Source: a virus. Taken from it: DNA of 29,317 bases. Of the stretch, positions 6,465 through 13,096 are shown piece by piece; the first letter of the stretch is position 1, and every line of letters begins with the position of its first letter. The stretch lies in the IMG/VR virus record IMGVR_UViG_3300028925_005018, positions 1 through 29,317 of that record, one strand, 5' to 3'. The notes beneath the pieces are model-generated. The model did not search any database. It saw nothing but the letters and a program-made list of their open reading frames with translations, and was not told where the DNA came from. The translations under genes were made by a program, and so were the position numbers.

Positions 6465-7561
6465 AAATAAATGCTCCTTATTACTTCAGAAACTACATTA
6501 GTTGTTACTGCATTACCAAGACATTTATACCTTTGAGTATCAGATAATCCCTCAGTCCATCCGTCTGGAAACCCTTGTAATCTCTCGCATTCTACAGGAG
6601 TTAGTCTTCTTATATTAGACCCTTGCAATGTGTGTTGTTGCATACCAGTATCTAGTGTCTGAGCTACTGCCCTACCTACTCTACCTCGCCTGGTTTTAGA
6701 ACTAGGAACAGATAGATTAATACTATCTCCCTCTTGAGCTATAGCATAGCCTGTCTTGGTAGCTTCTTTAACTTTAACTTTAAGTAAATCCATATCACTA
6801 TGATTTCCTCCGCTATGACCTCCACCACATAAAGTTGATGCTTGCTTTTGATTTCTTTTTTCTTTTCCATCTTTAGATATTATTTTATATAAACCTGTTT
6901 TTGCTCCCACTCCTCCACCTACAGCTTTTATCGTAGTTGATAAACCATCTTGATCATAGACACGATATCCCATAGATTTATTCTTAGTTAACTCTTTTAG
7001 TCTACTTTTTTCACTATCTTCTTCAGAGATTTTTCCGAGAGGAAATATTTTTTCTCTACTTCCTCCTCTAAGATGTCCGACAAGATAGATTCTTTCCCTA
7101 TTTTGAGGGACTCCGAAGTTCTTACTATTAAGTAGCTCCCATTGCACCATATACCCAACGTCGGAGAGAACCCTAAGGATTGTCTGGAAAGTCCTTCCAG
7201 AGTCATGAGAAAATAAACCTCGTACATTTTCGAGTATAAAATGTCTGGGTTTTTTGTGGCTGAGAATCCGTGCGATATCAAAAAATAGAGTACCTCTCGT
7301 CTCTCTAAATCCGAGTCTTTTTCCAGCAATGCTGAAAGCTTGACAAGGAAATCCTCCAACGAGGAGGTCGAAGTCGGGAAGTTCTCTCTCATTAATGTTT
7401 GTTGCGTCTCCATAGTTATTAACACCTTTAAAATTCCTTTCATATATTTGTGTTGCGTACTTATCTATTTCCGAATAGCCTACAAATTCAGCATTCGGAA
7501 TAGTATTTTTTATTCCTAGCTCAAATCCTCCTATACCAGAGAACATTGAGAATACCTTCAT
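6461..7561 (-). CDS. dcm: DNA (cytosine-5-)-methyltransferase
   Basis: A protein of 366 residues carrying the ordered C5-methyltransferase motifs. Motif I is FSGIGGFELG (7-16, AdoMet binding). Motif IV is GGFPCQAFS (69-77), with catalytic Cys73. Motif VI is ENVRG (111-115) and motif VIII is QNRERIY (153-159). A variable target-recognition region follows (about 190-310), then RRLTPVECERLQGFPDGW and motif X GNAVTTNV. It transfers methyl from AdoMet to carbon 5 of cytosine in double-stranded DNA. No restriction endonuclease lies beside it, so it is an orphan enzyme that probably protects phage DNA from host restriction. GGAG lies seven bases before ATG. The target site cannot be read from the sequence. 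Confidence 0.95.
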   Translation of the reverse strand: MKVFSMFSGIGGFELGIKNTIPNAEFVGYSEIDKYATQIYERNFKGVNNYGDATNINERELPDFDLLVGGFPCQAFSIAGKRLGFRETRGTLFFDIARILSHKKPRHFILENVRGLFSHDSGRTFQTILRVLSDVGYMVQWELLNSKNFGVPQNRERIYLVGHLRGGSREKIFPLGKISEEDSEKSRLKELTKNKSMGYRVYDQDGLSTTIKAVGGGVGAKTGLYKIISKDGKEKRNQKQASTLCGGGHSGGNHSDMDLLKVKVKEATKTGYAIAQEGDSINLSVPSSKTRRGRVGRAVAQTLDTGMQQHTLQGSNIRRLTPVECERLQGFPDGWTEGLSDTQRYKCLGNAVTTNVVSEVIRSIYL

Positions 7562-7596
7562 CTATTATCTCCTTTTCTATTATGCCTGCAGCTAGA

Positions 7597-7752
7597 CTAA
7601 TTTCCTGTAGCCTCGGCTTCAGCTATGTTATACCAAAGATTCTCTCCATAGTTATCATCTTCTTCGAGACACTCTTGGCACTTATCTTCTTCAAATTTTA
7701 CATCATCTTCGTTATATAATTCTTTACATTCTTTACAAATTTTATCACTCAT
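7597..7752 (-). CDS. Small acidic zinc-knuckle protein, 51 residues
   Basis: A protein of 51 residues (MSDKICKECKELYN start). It has two CxxC pairs, C-K-E-C near residues 6-9 and C-Q-E-C near 25-28, spaced by 15 residues as in a compact zinc ribbon. The rest is very acidic (runs of Glu/Asp), ending with an alanine/glutamate helix. GGAG lies five bases before ATG 7752. It follows a strong terminator-like hairpin in the operon, so it may be expressed at a lower level. It could be an acidic DNA mimic or a protein-binding ribbon; neither is shown. Confidence 0.7.
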   Translation of the reverse strand: MSDKICKECKELYNEDDVKFEEDKCQECLEEDDNYGENLWYNIAEAEATGN

Positions 7753-7765
7753 AGGAACTCCATAT

Positions 7766-7803
7766 TAAGAAAAGGGGGTGCAGAAAACAACAACTACACC
7801 CCC
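7766..7803 (-). terminator. Intrinsic terminator/attenuator within the leftward operon
   Basis: On the minus strand GGGGGTG (7803-7797) pairs perfectly with CACCCCC (7780-7774) across a 16-base loop. TTTTCTTAAT follows at once. A seven-base, mostly G-C stem followed by a U-run is a standard rho-independent terminator. It lies between the SSB-like gene and the small zinc-knuckle/methyltransferase genes, so it should cap expression of the recombination module and reduce read-through. Confidence 0.8.
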
Positions 7804-7827
7804 ACTATCATGAATACAATTAATCAA

Positions 7828-8406
7828 CTAGAAAGGTAAGTCAGCGACTCTCCTTTTCTGCCCACTCCAAGTAAATATAGCTCCAGCTTTTGCTGTAATT
7901 CTACCTTTACCTTCGTTATCTGTCCACTTATCGTGAAAGACTTCTAATAGAACAGGCATCCCAGATATATCACTTTCGTCTATATTTGGAAGGAAAAACT
8001 TTCCTTCATTATCTGCTTCTGTCTCTACTCCAAATGATTCAATCAATTCCATATAGGATTTATTAGAACCACTGTTCTCTTCTAAATCAGGGTAGATAGA
8101 TTTGTCAGGATTCTTAAATCTAAAGAAACCTTTAGACCTAATTTCTTTTCCTACAAAATTCTTACCATTGATTTCTTTTCCATCTACATCGTACACATTC
8201 TCTGCGTTTTCTTCAGCTACCTCGAACTTAACCTCGTATACATCTGCTAAGAACTTATTTCTAACCCTAAGGTTTCGTTTCACTAGCAGTTCTTTAGCAT
8301 AGGCTTTGTAGTTCCCTACAGGTATCACACCAGCGTAATCTGCTGACGGATCATACCAAGCCTTAGAGGAAGAGTCTGAGTCTAAGATTGTTGCAACATC
8401 ACTCAT
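7828..8406 (-). CDS. ssb: Probable single-stranded DNA-binding protein
   Basis: A protein of 192 residues ending R-V-A-D-L-P-F. The terminal D-L-P-F resembles the acidic-Pro-Phe tip by which SSBs recruit partner proteins. The centre is beta-rich with alternating hydrophobic and basic/aromatic strands (GNYKAYAKELLVKRN; SKGFFRFKNPDKS; GMPVLLEVFHDKW), consistent with an OB fold of the phage DUF669/DUF2815-like kind. The start overlaps the annealing-protein gene by eight bases. Neighbouring annealing protein and Cas4-like nuclease make a recombination/replication SSB the best call. I do not see a canonical bacterial SSB signature, so the family name is uncertain. Confidence 0.7.
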   Translation of the reverse strand: MSDVATILDSDSSSKAWYDPSADYAGVIPVGNYKAYAKELLVKRNLRVRNKFLADVYEVKFEVAEENAENVYDVDGKEINGKNFVGKEIRSKGFFRFKNPDKSIYPDLEENSGSNKSYMELIESFGVETEADNEGKFFLPNIDESDISGMPVLLEVFHDKWTDNEGKGRITAKAGAIFTWSGQKRRVADLPF

Positions 8407-8974
8407 TATTTTCTGTCTCCTTTTCTTTTATAACTTCATTTAATCTAACCTTAACTGAGGCTAGATTCTTTTTGTTTATCTGACCACTGTTTAACTGAGC
8501 CACTACCTTAGTAATTAATTCACTATCTTTAGTAGCTTCAACTAACTCTGTAACTTGTTTTATTATCTTCTCATCAAGAATACTATCTGGCAAATCCTCT
8601 CCAGCAAATAGATAGAGACCTAAGCCATGTAACGCAATCGCTTTAGCTAAACATCTCTGAATAGAAGTATTGACTTGAAAAGCATCTGGTGCTTTGATAG
8701 GTCTATTTCTATTATCTAACACTGGATGAACTTGTTCTCTAGATATTCCATCTACAGTAACAGATACCTTTACAAAGCATCCTCCTTCTGTCTTCATATA
8801 GGGCTGCCTATTACCTTCTGTACCCCACTCGTGGACTTCCCACGTAGCATCTGGAGCCACTCTAAGTAATTCTCTGACTGCCCAAGCCCAACTAAGATAG
8901 GTGAACGCACCTTTCTTTTCTGTCTTAGCAGATACGTCTACGTTATCTAATATTTTAAATACATTATCACTCAT
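8399..8974 (-). CDS. Single-strand annealing protein, DUF1071/Sak3 family
   Basis: A protein of 191 residues. EKKGAFTYLSWAWAVREL at residues ~19-36 is the typical opening of DUF1071 proteins (the 'YLSWAWA' stretch). The conserved second block is present too: HPVLDNRNRPIKAPDAF followed by QRCLAKAIALHGLGLYLFAGEDLP (~95-130). The family belongs to the Rad52-like superfamily of phage recombinases (Sak3) and anneals complementary single strands during recombination-dependent replication. The C-terminal third is a variable, basic, helical tail. AAGGA precedes ATG 8974. It sits between a Cas4-like nuclease gene and the SSB gene, the classic partner set. Confidence 0.88.
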   Translation of the reverse strand: MSDNVFKILDNVDVSAKTEKKGAFTYLSWAWAVRELLRVAPDATWEVHEWGTEGNRQPYMKTEGGCFVKVSVTVDGISREQVHPVLDNRNRPIKAPDAFQVNTSIQRCLAKAIALHGLGLYLFAGEDLPDSILDEKIIKQVTELVEATKDSELITKVVAQLNSGQINKKNLASVKVRLNEVIKEKETENNE

Positions 8975-8983
8975 ATATATCCT

Positions 8984-9850
8984 TTAGTTAATATGTGGGC
9001 ATAGGTGTCTAACTTCGCAATAGCTCTTACACTTTATACCATTCCACGTTTCTGTTTCATTACATTTACCTGGAGTAACTCTACTCTCTAAAGCCTTTAC
9101 TAATCCATCTCTTTTTCTTGTAAAGAACTCCAGTAGGTGATCGTTATGTATATAGGGAACTTCTACTAAGTATATATTCCTTTCTATACCTCTATCTCTA
9201 GCGACAGCAATACCACCATCTCTAACTGTCATTTGTACATACATCTTATCTACTAATTTACCTGTAGATTCTAACATATATCTATACATATTTATCTGCC
9301 AAGCCCAGTCTCCAAAGTCTGCTTTCTCTGGATTCCTAAAGTATTTCTTAACTTTTTTAGGAGTCCCCACTGCTCCCCACCTACCACTTCTCTTATACAG
9401 GGCACCACTAGGGTCATTCTCTAAATAGAACTCCATGCCTAGTATCTGAGATGCTTTGTAAGAGCCAGTATTCTTATAGTCTATTAAGCATTTAGTACTT
9501 GAATCATACAAGTCTACAATCCCTGTAATATCTATTCCCTCTAGCGATATCTCTGCTTCGCTCTTATCTGCATTACCCTCTAGCTTTTTATGATGTAGAG
9601 TTCCTGCAAGAGAGAATGCATATTCCTGTGGGTTGATATGGTAAGTCTCAGTTCTTTGTAGATACGCTTGACAAGTACCATTGATAAGTTCTGTTACTGA
9701 TGGTTTTCTATCTGGGTCTCGCTGCTTAGACATTTCTTTTAGAGCAGTGGGATATACTCCCATACGCTCTATGTCTAACTTTTTATTTTCTAATGCATCT
9801 TCAAAAGAGATAGTATCTCCCTCTGGATACTTAAATCCTATAGCTGGCAT
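8984..9850 (-). CDS. Cas4/RecB-like PD-(D/E)XK exonuclease with four-cysteine cluster
   Basis: A protein of 288 residues. An N-terminal Cys60 stands in T-C-Q-A-Y-L-Q-R. The nuclease core is AGTLHHKKLE (82-91), I-V-D-L-Y-D with D113, and L-I-D-Y-K-N-T with D124 and K126. The C-terminus holds C274, C278 and C284 (C-K-S-Y-C-x5-C), plus C263. One N-terminal cysteine and three C-terminal ones match the iron-sulphur layout of Cas4 and AddB-type nucleases. It probably resects duplex ends to feed the neighbouring annealing protein. No CRISPR genes are near, so a phage recombination role is more likely than spacer acquisition. GGGAG lies five bases before ATG. Confidence 0.85.
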   Translation of the reverse strand: MPAIGFKYPEGDTISFEDALENKKLDIERMGVYPTALKEMSKQRDPDRKPSVTELINGTCQAYLQRTETYHINPQEYAFSLAGTLHHKKLEGNADKSEAEISLEGIDITGIVDLYDSSTKCLIDYKNTGSYKASQILGMEFYLENDPSGALYKRSGRWGAVGTPKKVKKYFRNPEKADFGDWAWQINMYRYMLESTGKLVDKMYVQMTVRDGGIAVARDRGIERNIYLVEVPYIHNDHLLEFFTRKRDGLVKALESRVTPGKCNETETWNGIKCKSYCEVRHLCPHIN

Positions 9851-9877
9851 TTACACTCCCATTCATTTTGTTTTTAA

Positions 9878-10063
9878 TTATTCCCATATTCTTGCTATTC
9901 TTCTTAGAAATCCAAGACTTGCTCCGAACCCAAAGGCTAATCCAGCAATCTCTAGATTGCCAAAGTATAGAGCGAACGAACATAATATATATGAAGTAAA
10001 TCTAAATACACCATATATAGAGAAATCATTTTTAGACTCTCTTCTATCTTTATTACTTATCAT
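9878..10063 (-). CDS. Small membrane protein, 61 residues
   Basis: A protein of 61 residues with a charged N-terminus (SNKDRRESKNDF) and two hydrophobic stretches: SYILCSFALYFG (~24-35) and IAGLAFGFGASLGFL (~39-53). A glycine/asparagine turn separates them and a basic end (RRIARIWE) follows. It is probably a helical hairpin in the inner membrane. Its start overlaps the end of the gene at 10053-10334. Too early in the programme to call a holin with confidence; role unknown. Confidence 0.55.
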   Translation of the reverse strand: MISNKDRRESKNDFSIYGVFRFTSYILCSFALYFGNLEIAGLAFGFGASLGFLRRIARIWE

Positions 10064-10334
10064 TGTCAGGAACCTTATGTATGTTTTTTAACAATTTATT
10101 AACCTCTTCAACGTGATGTTCGCATGAGTATCCAATTGTTATTGTTGAATCGTTTATAAACATATGTCCATCACTATTACTTGATGCATCTATAGTAAGG
10201 TTACCCACACGACTTGACTTAGTAAACCTATAGAATGCTATTTTAAAACATGATTCGTATCTACATACATTTGGTACTATTCTATATATTATTAGACTCT
10301 CTTCAGCTGTACATATATCTTTACTGTCTATCAT
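10053..10334 (-). CDS. Hypothetical protein, 93 residues
   Basis: A protein of 93 residues with GGAG six bases before ATG 10334; the ATG overlaps the stop of the gene before it (TAATG). It has scattered cysteines (four to five, not in CxxC pairs) and a C-terminal helix EHHVEEVNKLLKNIHK. The middle is beta-like (GNLTIDASSNSDGHMFINDSTITIGY). Not recognised. Confidence 0.65.
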   Translation of the reverse strand: MIDSKDICTAEESLIIYRIVPNVCRYESCFKIAFYRFTKSSRVGNLTIDASSNSDGHMFINDSTITIGYSCEHHVEEVNKLLKNIHKVPDNDK

Positions 10335-10759
10335 TAAAGCTCCTCTACTCTTACTTTTTTAATAAGTTTATAATCTGCATTCTCAAACTCTAAAAACTCA
10401 ATAATTCTTGAATGCTTAAATAGAGATTTCGCTCTACTCTTTTTAATTTTATTAAGAGTTTTAATGTCTCTTTTAAATGGGTGGAGTTTATTCTCTAATC
10501 CGTACTTAGTAGGCTCATACCTACCATCTTCACGTTTTCTAATTATAGGGTTCATTCCACTAGATAATTTACATAGACTAGTATTCCAATAGCCTTGATA
10601 ATCTTTTCTATATCTCCACCTACCACCTCCATATCTTGTTTCTATCATCCAATCTGAACCGTGAGATGTTTTCCTTACGGACTTCATCAGTCTATTCATT
10701 TCTGAGAATTTTAATGGGTCTCTCTCTAACCAGTTAATTAAGAATGTTGATTTGTTCAC
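10334..10759 (-). CDS. Hypothetical basic protein, 141 residues
   Basis: A protein of 141 residues with an aromatic, glycine/arginine-rich centre (ETRYGGGRWRYRKDYQGYW) and a long Lys/Arg-rich helix (KRDIKTLNKIKKSRAKSLFKH) before an acidic-hydrophobic end. The charge suggests nucleic-acid binding. No known catalytic motif. It lies in a run of tightly joined small genes between the amidoligase and recombination modules. Confidence 0.65.
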   Translation of the reverse strand: MNKSTFLINWLERDPLKFSEMNRLMKSVRKTSHGSDWMIETRYGGGRWRYRKDYQGYWNTSLCKLSSGMNPIIRKREDGRYEPTKYGLENKLHPFKRDIKTLNKIKKSRAKSLFKHSRIIEFLEFENADYKLIKKVRVEEL

Positions 10760-10760
10760 G

Positions 10761-10982
10761 TTACTCTCCGTTTCTTTTTATCTCTGTTAATATCTCAATA
10801 CCTGGAATATCATCTATGTCCTCACTTGTTATAGATCCTTCTCCATATAGTAAATGAGAACGATAGATATCTCTACCTGTAGATAAATCTATAGTGTCTT
10901 CTTTAGGAGCGTTTCTAATATGAACAGCTCTACGTTTGAATCCACTCCTACCTTTAGTAGCTGCTAGAGTTGAAGTTTTCAT
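10761..10982 (-). CDS. Hypothetical protein, 73 residues
   Basis: A protein of 73 residues from ATG 10982, which has AGG about six bases upstream; a GTG two codons earlier is less likely. A basic N-terminal half (KGRSGFKRRAVHIR) is followed by an acidic half (EDIDDIPGIEILTEI). It ends one base before the next gene starts. Not recognised. Confidence 0.6.
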   Translation of the reverse strand: MKTSTLAATKGRSGFKRRAVHIRNAPKEDTIDLSTGRDIYRSHLLYGEGSITSEDIDDIPGIEILTEIKRNGE

Positions 10983-10992
10983 TGTCACCTAT

Positions 10993-11184
10993 CTACTCCA
11001 CCTCACTTTCTATTCTTTTTATAACACCCCAATCATCTTCCTCTAATCCATAATACTCTTGATATTCAGACTCAACACTAAACATCCAATCACTTACTTT
11101 CGTTTCGTAGTTTAAACCATTATAGTCTGCAACGCTCCTTAAACTAACAACAACTTCTTTTAATGCATCTATACTTTTCTCCAT
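10993..11184 (-). CDS. Hypothetical acidic protein, 63 residues
   Basis: A protein of 63 residues. Its ATG at 11184 overlaps the TGA of the preceding gene (TGATG), with GAGG seven bases upstream. It is acidic and helical, with SIDALKEVVVSLRSVADY at the N-terminus and SEYQEYYGLEEDDWGVIKRIESE at the C-terminus. It could be a small regulatory or antirepressor-type protein, but no domain is recognised. Confidence 0.6.
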   Translation of the reverse strand: MEKSIDALKEVVVSLRSVADYNGLNYETKVSDWMFSVESEYQEYYGLEEDDWGVIKRIESEVE

Positions 11185-11384
11185 CACTCCACCTCATAAA
11201 GATTAATTTTATCTACAGGCTTAAGAGAGTCTTTCTCTAATATATTAGATATCATATTCTCAAGACTCTCCATTCTTTTATTTTGCTTTTCATTAGTATC
11301 TAATAAGATTTTAATTATATTAGATATATGTTTTAGAGTCAAATCATTGACTAATAGCTTTTTTCTCTTTTCGTATCCAAGCAT
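11184..11384 (-). CDS. Hypothetical coiled-coil protein, 66 residues
   Basis: A protein of 66 residues starting at ATG 11384 after AAGGAA. The middle (KHISNIIKILLDTNEKQNKRMESLENMISNI region) has a clear heptad pattern and should be a coiled coil. It is the first gene after a 129-base gap with its own candidate promoter, so it opens a sub-operon that runs towards the recombination genes. Function unknown. Confidence 0.65.
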   Translation of the reverse strand: MLGYEKRKKLLVNDLTLKHISNIIKILLDTNEKQNKRMESLENMISNILEKDSLKPVDKINLYEVE

Positions 11385-11406
11385 TTTAATTCCTTTCCTT
11401 GCTTTG

Positions 11407-11436
11407 AATATACAAATAATTTATAATTAAATACAA
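11407..11436 (-). promoter_or_regulatory. Candidate sigma70-type promoter for the 11384 sub-operon
   Basis: On the minus strand TTGTAT (11436-11431), an 18-base spacer and TATATT (11412-11407) precede the gene at 11384 by about 22 bases, leaving a short leader with AAGGAA. The -10 is the same hexamer used by the other candidate promoters here. The -35 is weak. The surrounding 129-base gap is very AT-rich. Confidence 0.45.
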
Positions 11437-11513
11437 GAAAATAAATATTTTCATTGACAATTTTCAATAAACTACTTATCTTGTTAATACTCCCCTAAGG
11501 TTAGCTAGATATA

Positions 11514-12767
11514 CTATACGAGATACTCTAGTACTCTATAGTCCTCAGCTTTCTCTAAGTTATAGAACTTATTCATTCTCTTGTCTACATAGTCCTTAAC
11601 ATCTTTATCTAATCTTAAGAACTTAAAGAACTCATTGTAAGTAAGGTCTCTCTCTGTGATTGTACTAATTATTGCACTACTTTCATCAGTAGATTGATAA
11701 CATATCCTTATCCCTGTATCTACTATAGCTGTACATATCTTAATCCAATTTAGTATCTTATCTTGATTGATAGTTCCAGAGTGATATCTAAACTCTACAG
11801 AGCCATTGATTATTCTAGAATGCATATTCATACCACAATATCTAGAATCATTGTATTTCTCCATAGATGGACTTACATCCCAAGAGTTGTACCAAGCTTC
11901 TATAAAATCATCATTAGATTCTATTGCTAATATATCTGGTCTAGACATAGGTATTCTTCTACACCATCTACCATTATCTCTAGAAGGTGGTAACATCTTA
12001 TAGATAACATCTTGAACAGACTTACCTAGTAATAGAATGTGCTTAAGTTGCCTCCAATCACAATCTCTAGCATCTATATGTACGTGCAACCCACAACTTC
12101 TATTAATAGAAAAACTATTATCAAGATAGCTAGTTAGATTACTTACCTTATTATAAAGGTCATCTCCATTGCTAGGTGTCCTCATTACCCACTCTACACC
12201 ACTACCATTATTCCCTCTCTCTATACTACCATCGTGAACTGGTCTAAACTCATTTGGGTGATTAGACCCATCTTCTGTCTCCCAAAAGTCCCAGTTATTT
12301 GTAATTGTCTCTACTTCTAAACCTACTAACCTCATAGATTCGATAATATTATTAGACTTAGAATCTTCTCCCATATTTCTATTAGAGTAACTATCTAAGT
12401 CTACATCATTATCAGGGAAACAATTCTCACAATAGTAGTTATCATCATTATCGTTAAGCCTTATATCCTCTCTATTAACTTCGTCATCACATCCATCGCA
12501 CGATACGTATGTTTCGTAGTAACAATCTTCACAGTAATTACATCCGTTACTATCCAAGCGATGATACTCTGAATCAAACCACATAGTATGACCACAATCC
12601 TCGCAATGAACTATAGTCTCATAGCATTCGCTACATAGAATATCATTCGTATCTCCCTCTACTTCTATATCCGTAAAATAGTTATTATCAGCTACATCTT
12701 TACTACATACAGAACATTCTAATAACTCTACTTCTTCTACGGGTTTACTTTTGTCTTTTGTATCCAT
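11514..12767 (-). CDS. Zinc-finger amidoligase (Amidoligase_2 / glutamine-synthetase-like COOH-NH2 ligase)
   Basis: A protein of 417 residues. Residues 1-120 hold repeated CxxC knuckles (C18/21, C45/48, C55/58, C79/82, C90/93, C113/116), forming about three zinc-binding units. The catalytic domain follows: G-L-E-V-E-T (149-154), V-H-D-G-S (177-181), E192 in V-E-W-V-M-R-T-P, C-G-L-H-V-H-I-D (225-232) and S-V-E-F-R-Y-H (323-329). These match the metal, ATP and substrate residues of the Amidoligase_2 family, which joins a carboxylate to an amine using ATP. AGGAGG precedes ATG 12767. It is the third gene of an operon with a class II glutamine amidotransferase, the association reported for this family. 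The substrate is unknown: a peptide, cell-wall or protein side chain. Confidence 0.88.
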   Translation of the reverse strand: MDTKDKSKPVEEVELLECSVCSKDVADNNYFTDIEVEGDTNDILCSECYETIVHCEDCGHTMWFDSEYHRLDSNGCNYCEDCYYETYVSCDGCDDEVNREDIRLNDNDDNYYCENCFPDNDVDLDSYSNRNMGEDSKSNNIIESMRLVGLEVETITNNWDFWETEDGSNHPNEFRPVHDGSIERGNNGSGVEWVMRTPSNGDDLYNKVSNLTSYLDNSFSINRSCGLHVHIDARDCDWRQLKHILLLGKSVQDVIYKMLPPSRDNGRWCRRIPMSRPDILAIESNDDFIEAWYNSWDVSPSMEKYNDSRYCGMNMHSRIINGSVEFRYHSGTINQDKILNWIKICTAIVDTGIRICYQSTDESSAIISTITERDLTYNEFFKFLRLDKDVKDYVDKRMNKFYNLEKAEDYRVLEYLV

Positions 12768-12775
12768 ATATCCTC

Positions 12776-13096
12776 CTAAGCTATTGCGTAGTTAGCAGTT
12801 ATCATATAGAAAGCCATATAGTTTATCTCTCTAAGCCAACCTATTCTTTTAAGAGTTTTATATATACTCTCTGGCTCTATAGAATCTACTATTATACCTT
12901 CCTGTTCTTCTATCTGTCTAGCTATATAACTAAGGTAAGATTCAAATGAATCTGTATCTACAAAAGGATTATTCTTAGCTTTCTTATAGAGCTTCTTCAT
13001 TACATATAACTTTGACTTTATACGTATTGGATTATCTATACCAATTACTATAGCTGATCGCTTCTTCTTAGATGAAACAAGTTTGTCTATCATCAT
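12776..13096 (-). CDS. Conserved-context hypothetical protein between amidotransferase and amidoligase
   Basis: A protein of 106 residues beginning MMIDKLVSSKKKRSAIVIGI. Its start overlaps the amidotransferase 3' end by 29 bases and its stop lies nine bases from the amidoligase ATG, so the three are one transcription unit. It is basic at the N-terminus and mainly helical (KLYVMKKLYKKAKNN; SYLSYIARQIEEQEG), with a hydrophobic end (NYMAFYMITANYAIA). No motif is recognised. Its fixed place between the two enzymes makes it a candidate partner, carrier or substrate. Confidence 0.7.
   Translation of the reverse strand: MMIDKLVSSKKKRSAIVIGIDNPIRIKSKLYVMKKLYKKAKNNPFVDTDSFESYLSYIARQIEEQEGIIVDSIEPESIYKTLKRIGWLREINYMAFYMITANYAIA

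Noticed and set aside
6997-7443. A 148-residue minus-strand frame inside the methyltransferase gene
   Set aside because: The other frame carries every methyltransferase motif in order through this region; this frame has no recognisable domain and no separate ribosome site.
11454-11482. Plus-strand TTGACA-17-TATCTT that would drive antisense RNA towards the amidoligase 3' end
   Set aside because: The match is good, but it lies in an AT-rich gap where chance hits are common and no plus-strand product follows; not listed as a feature.
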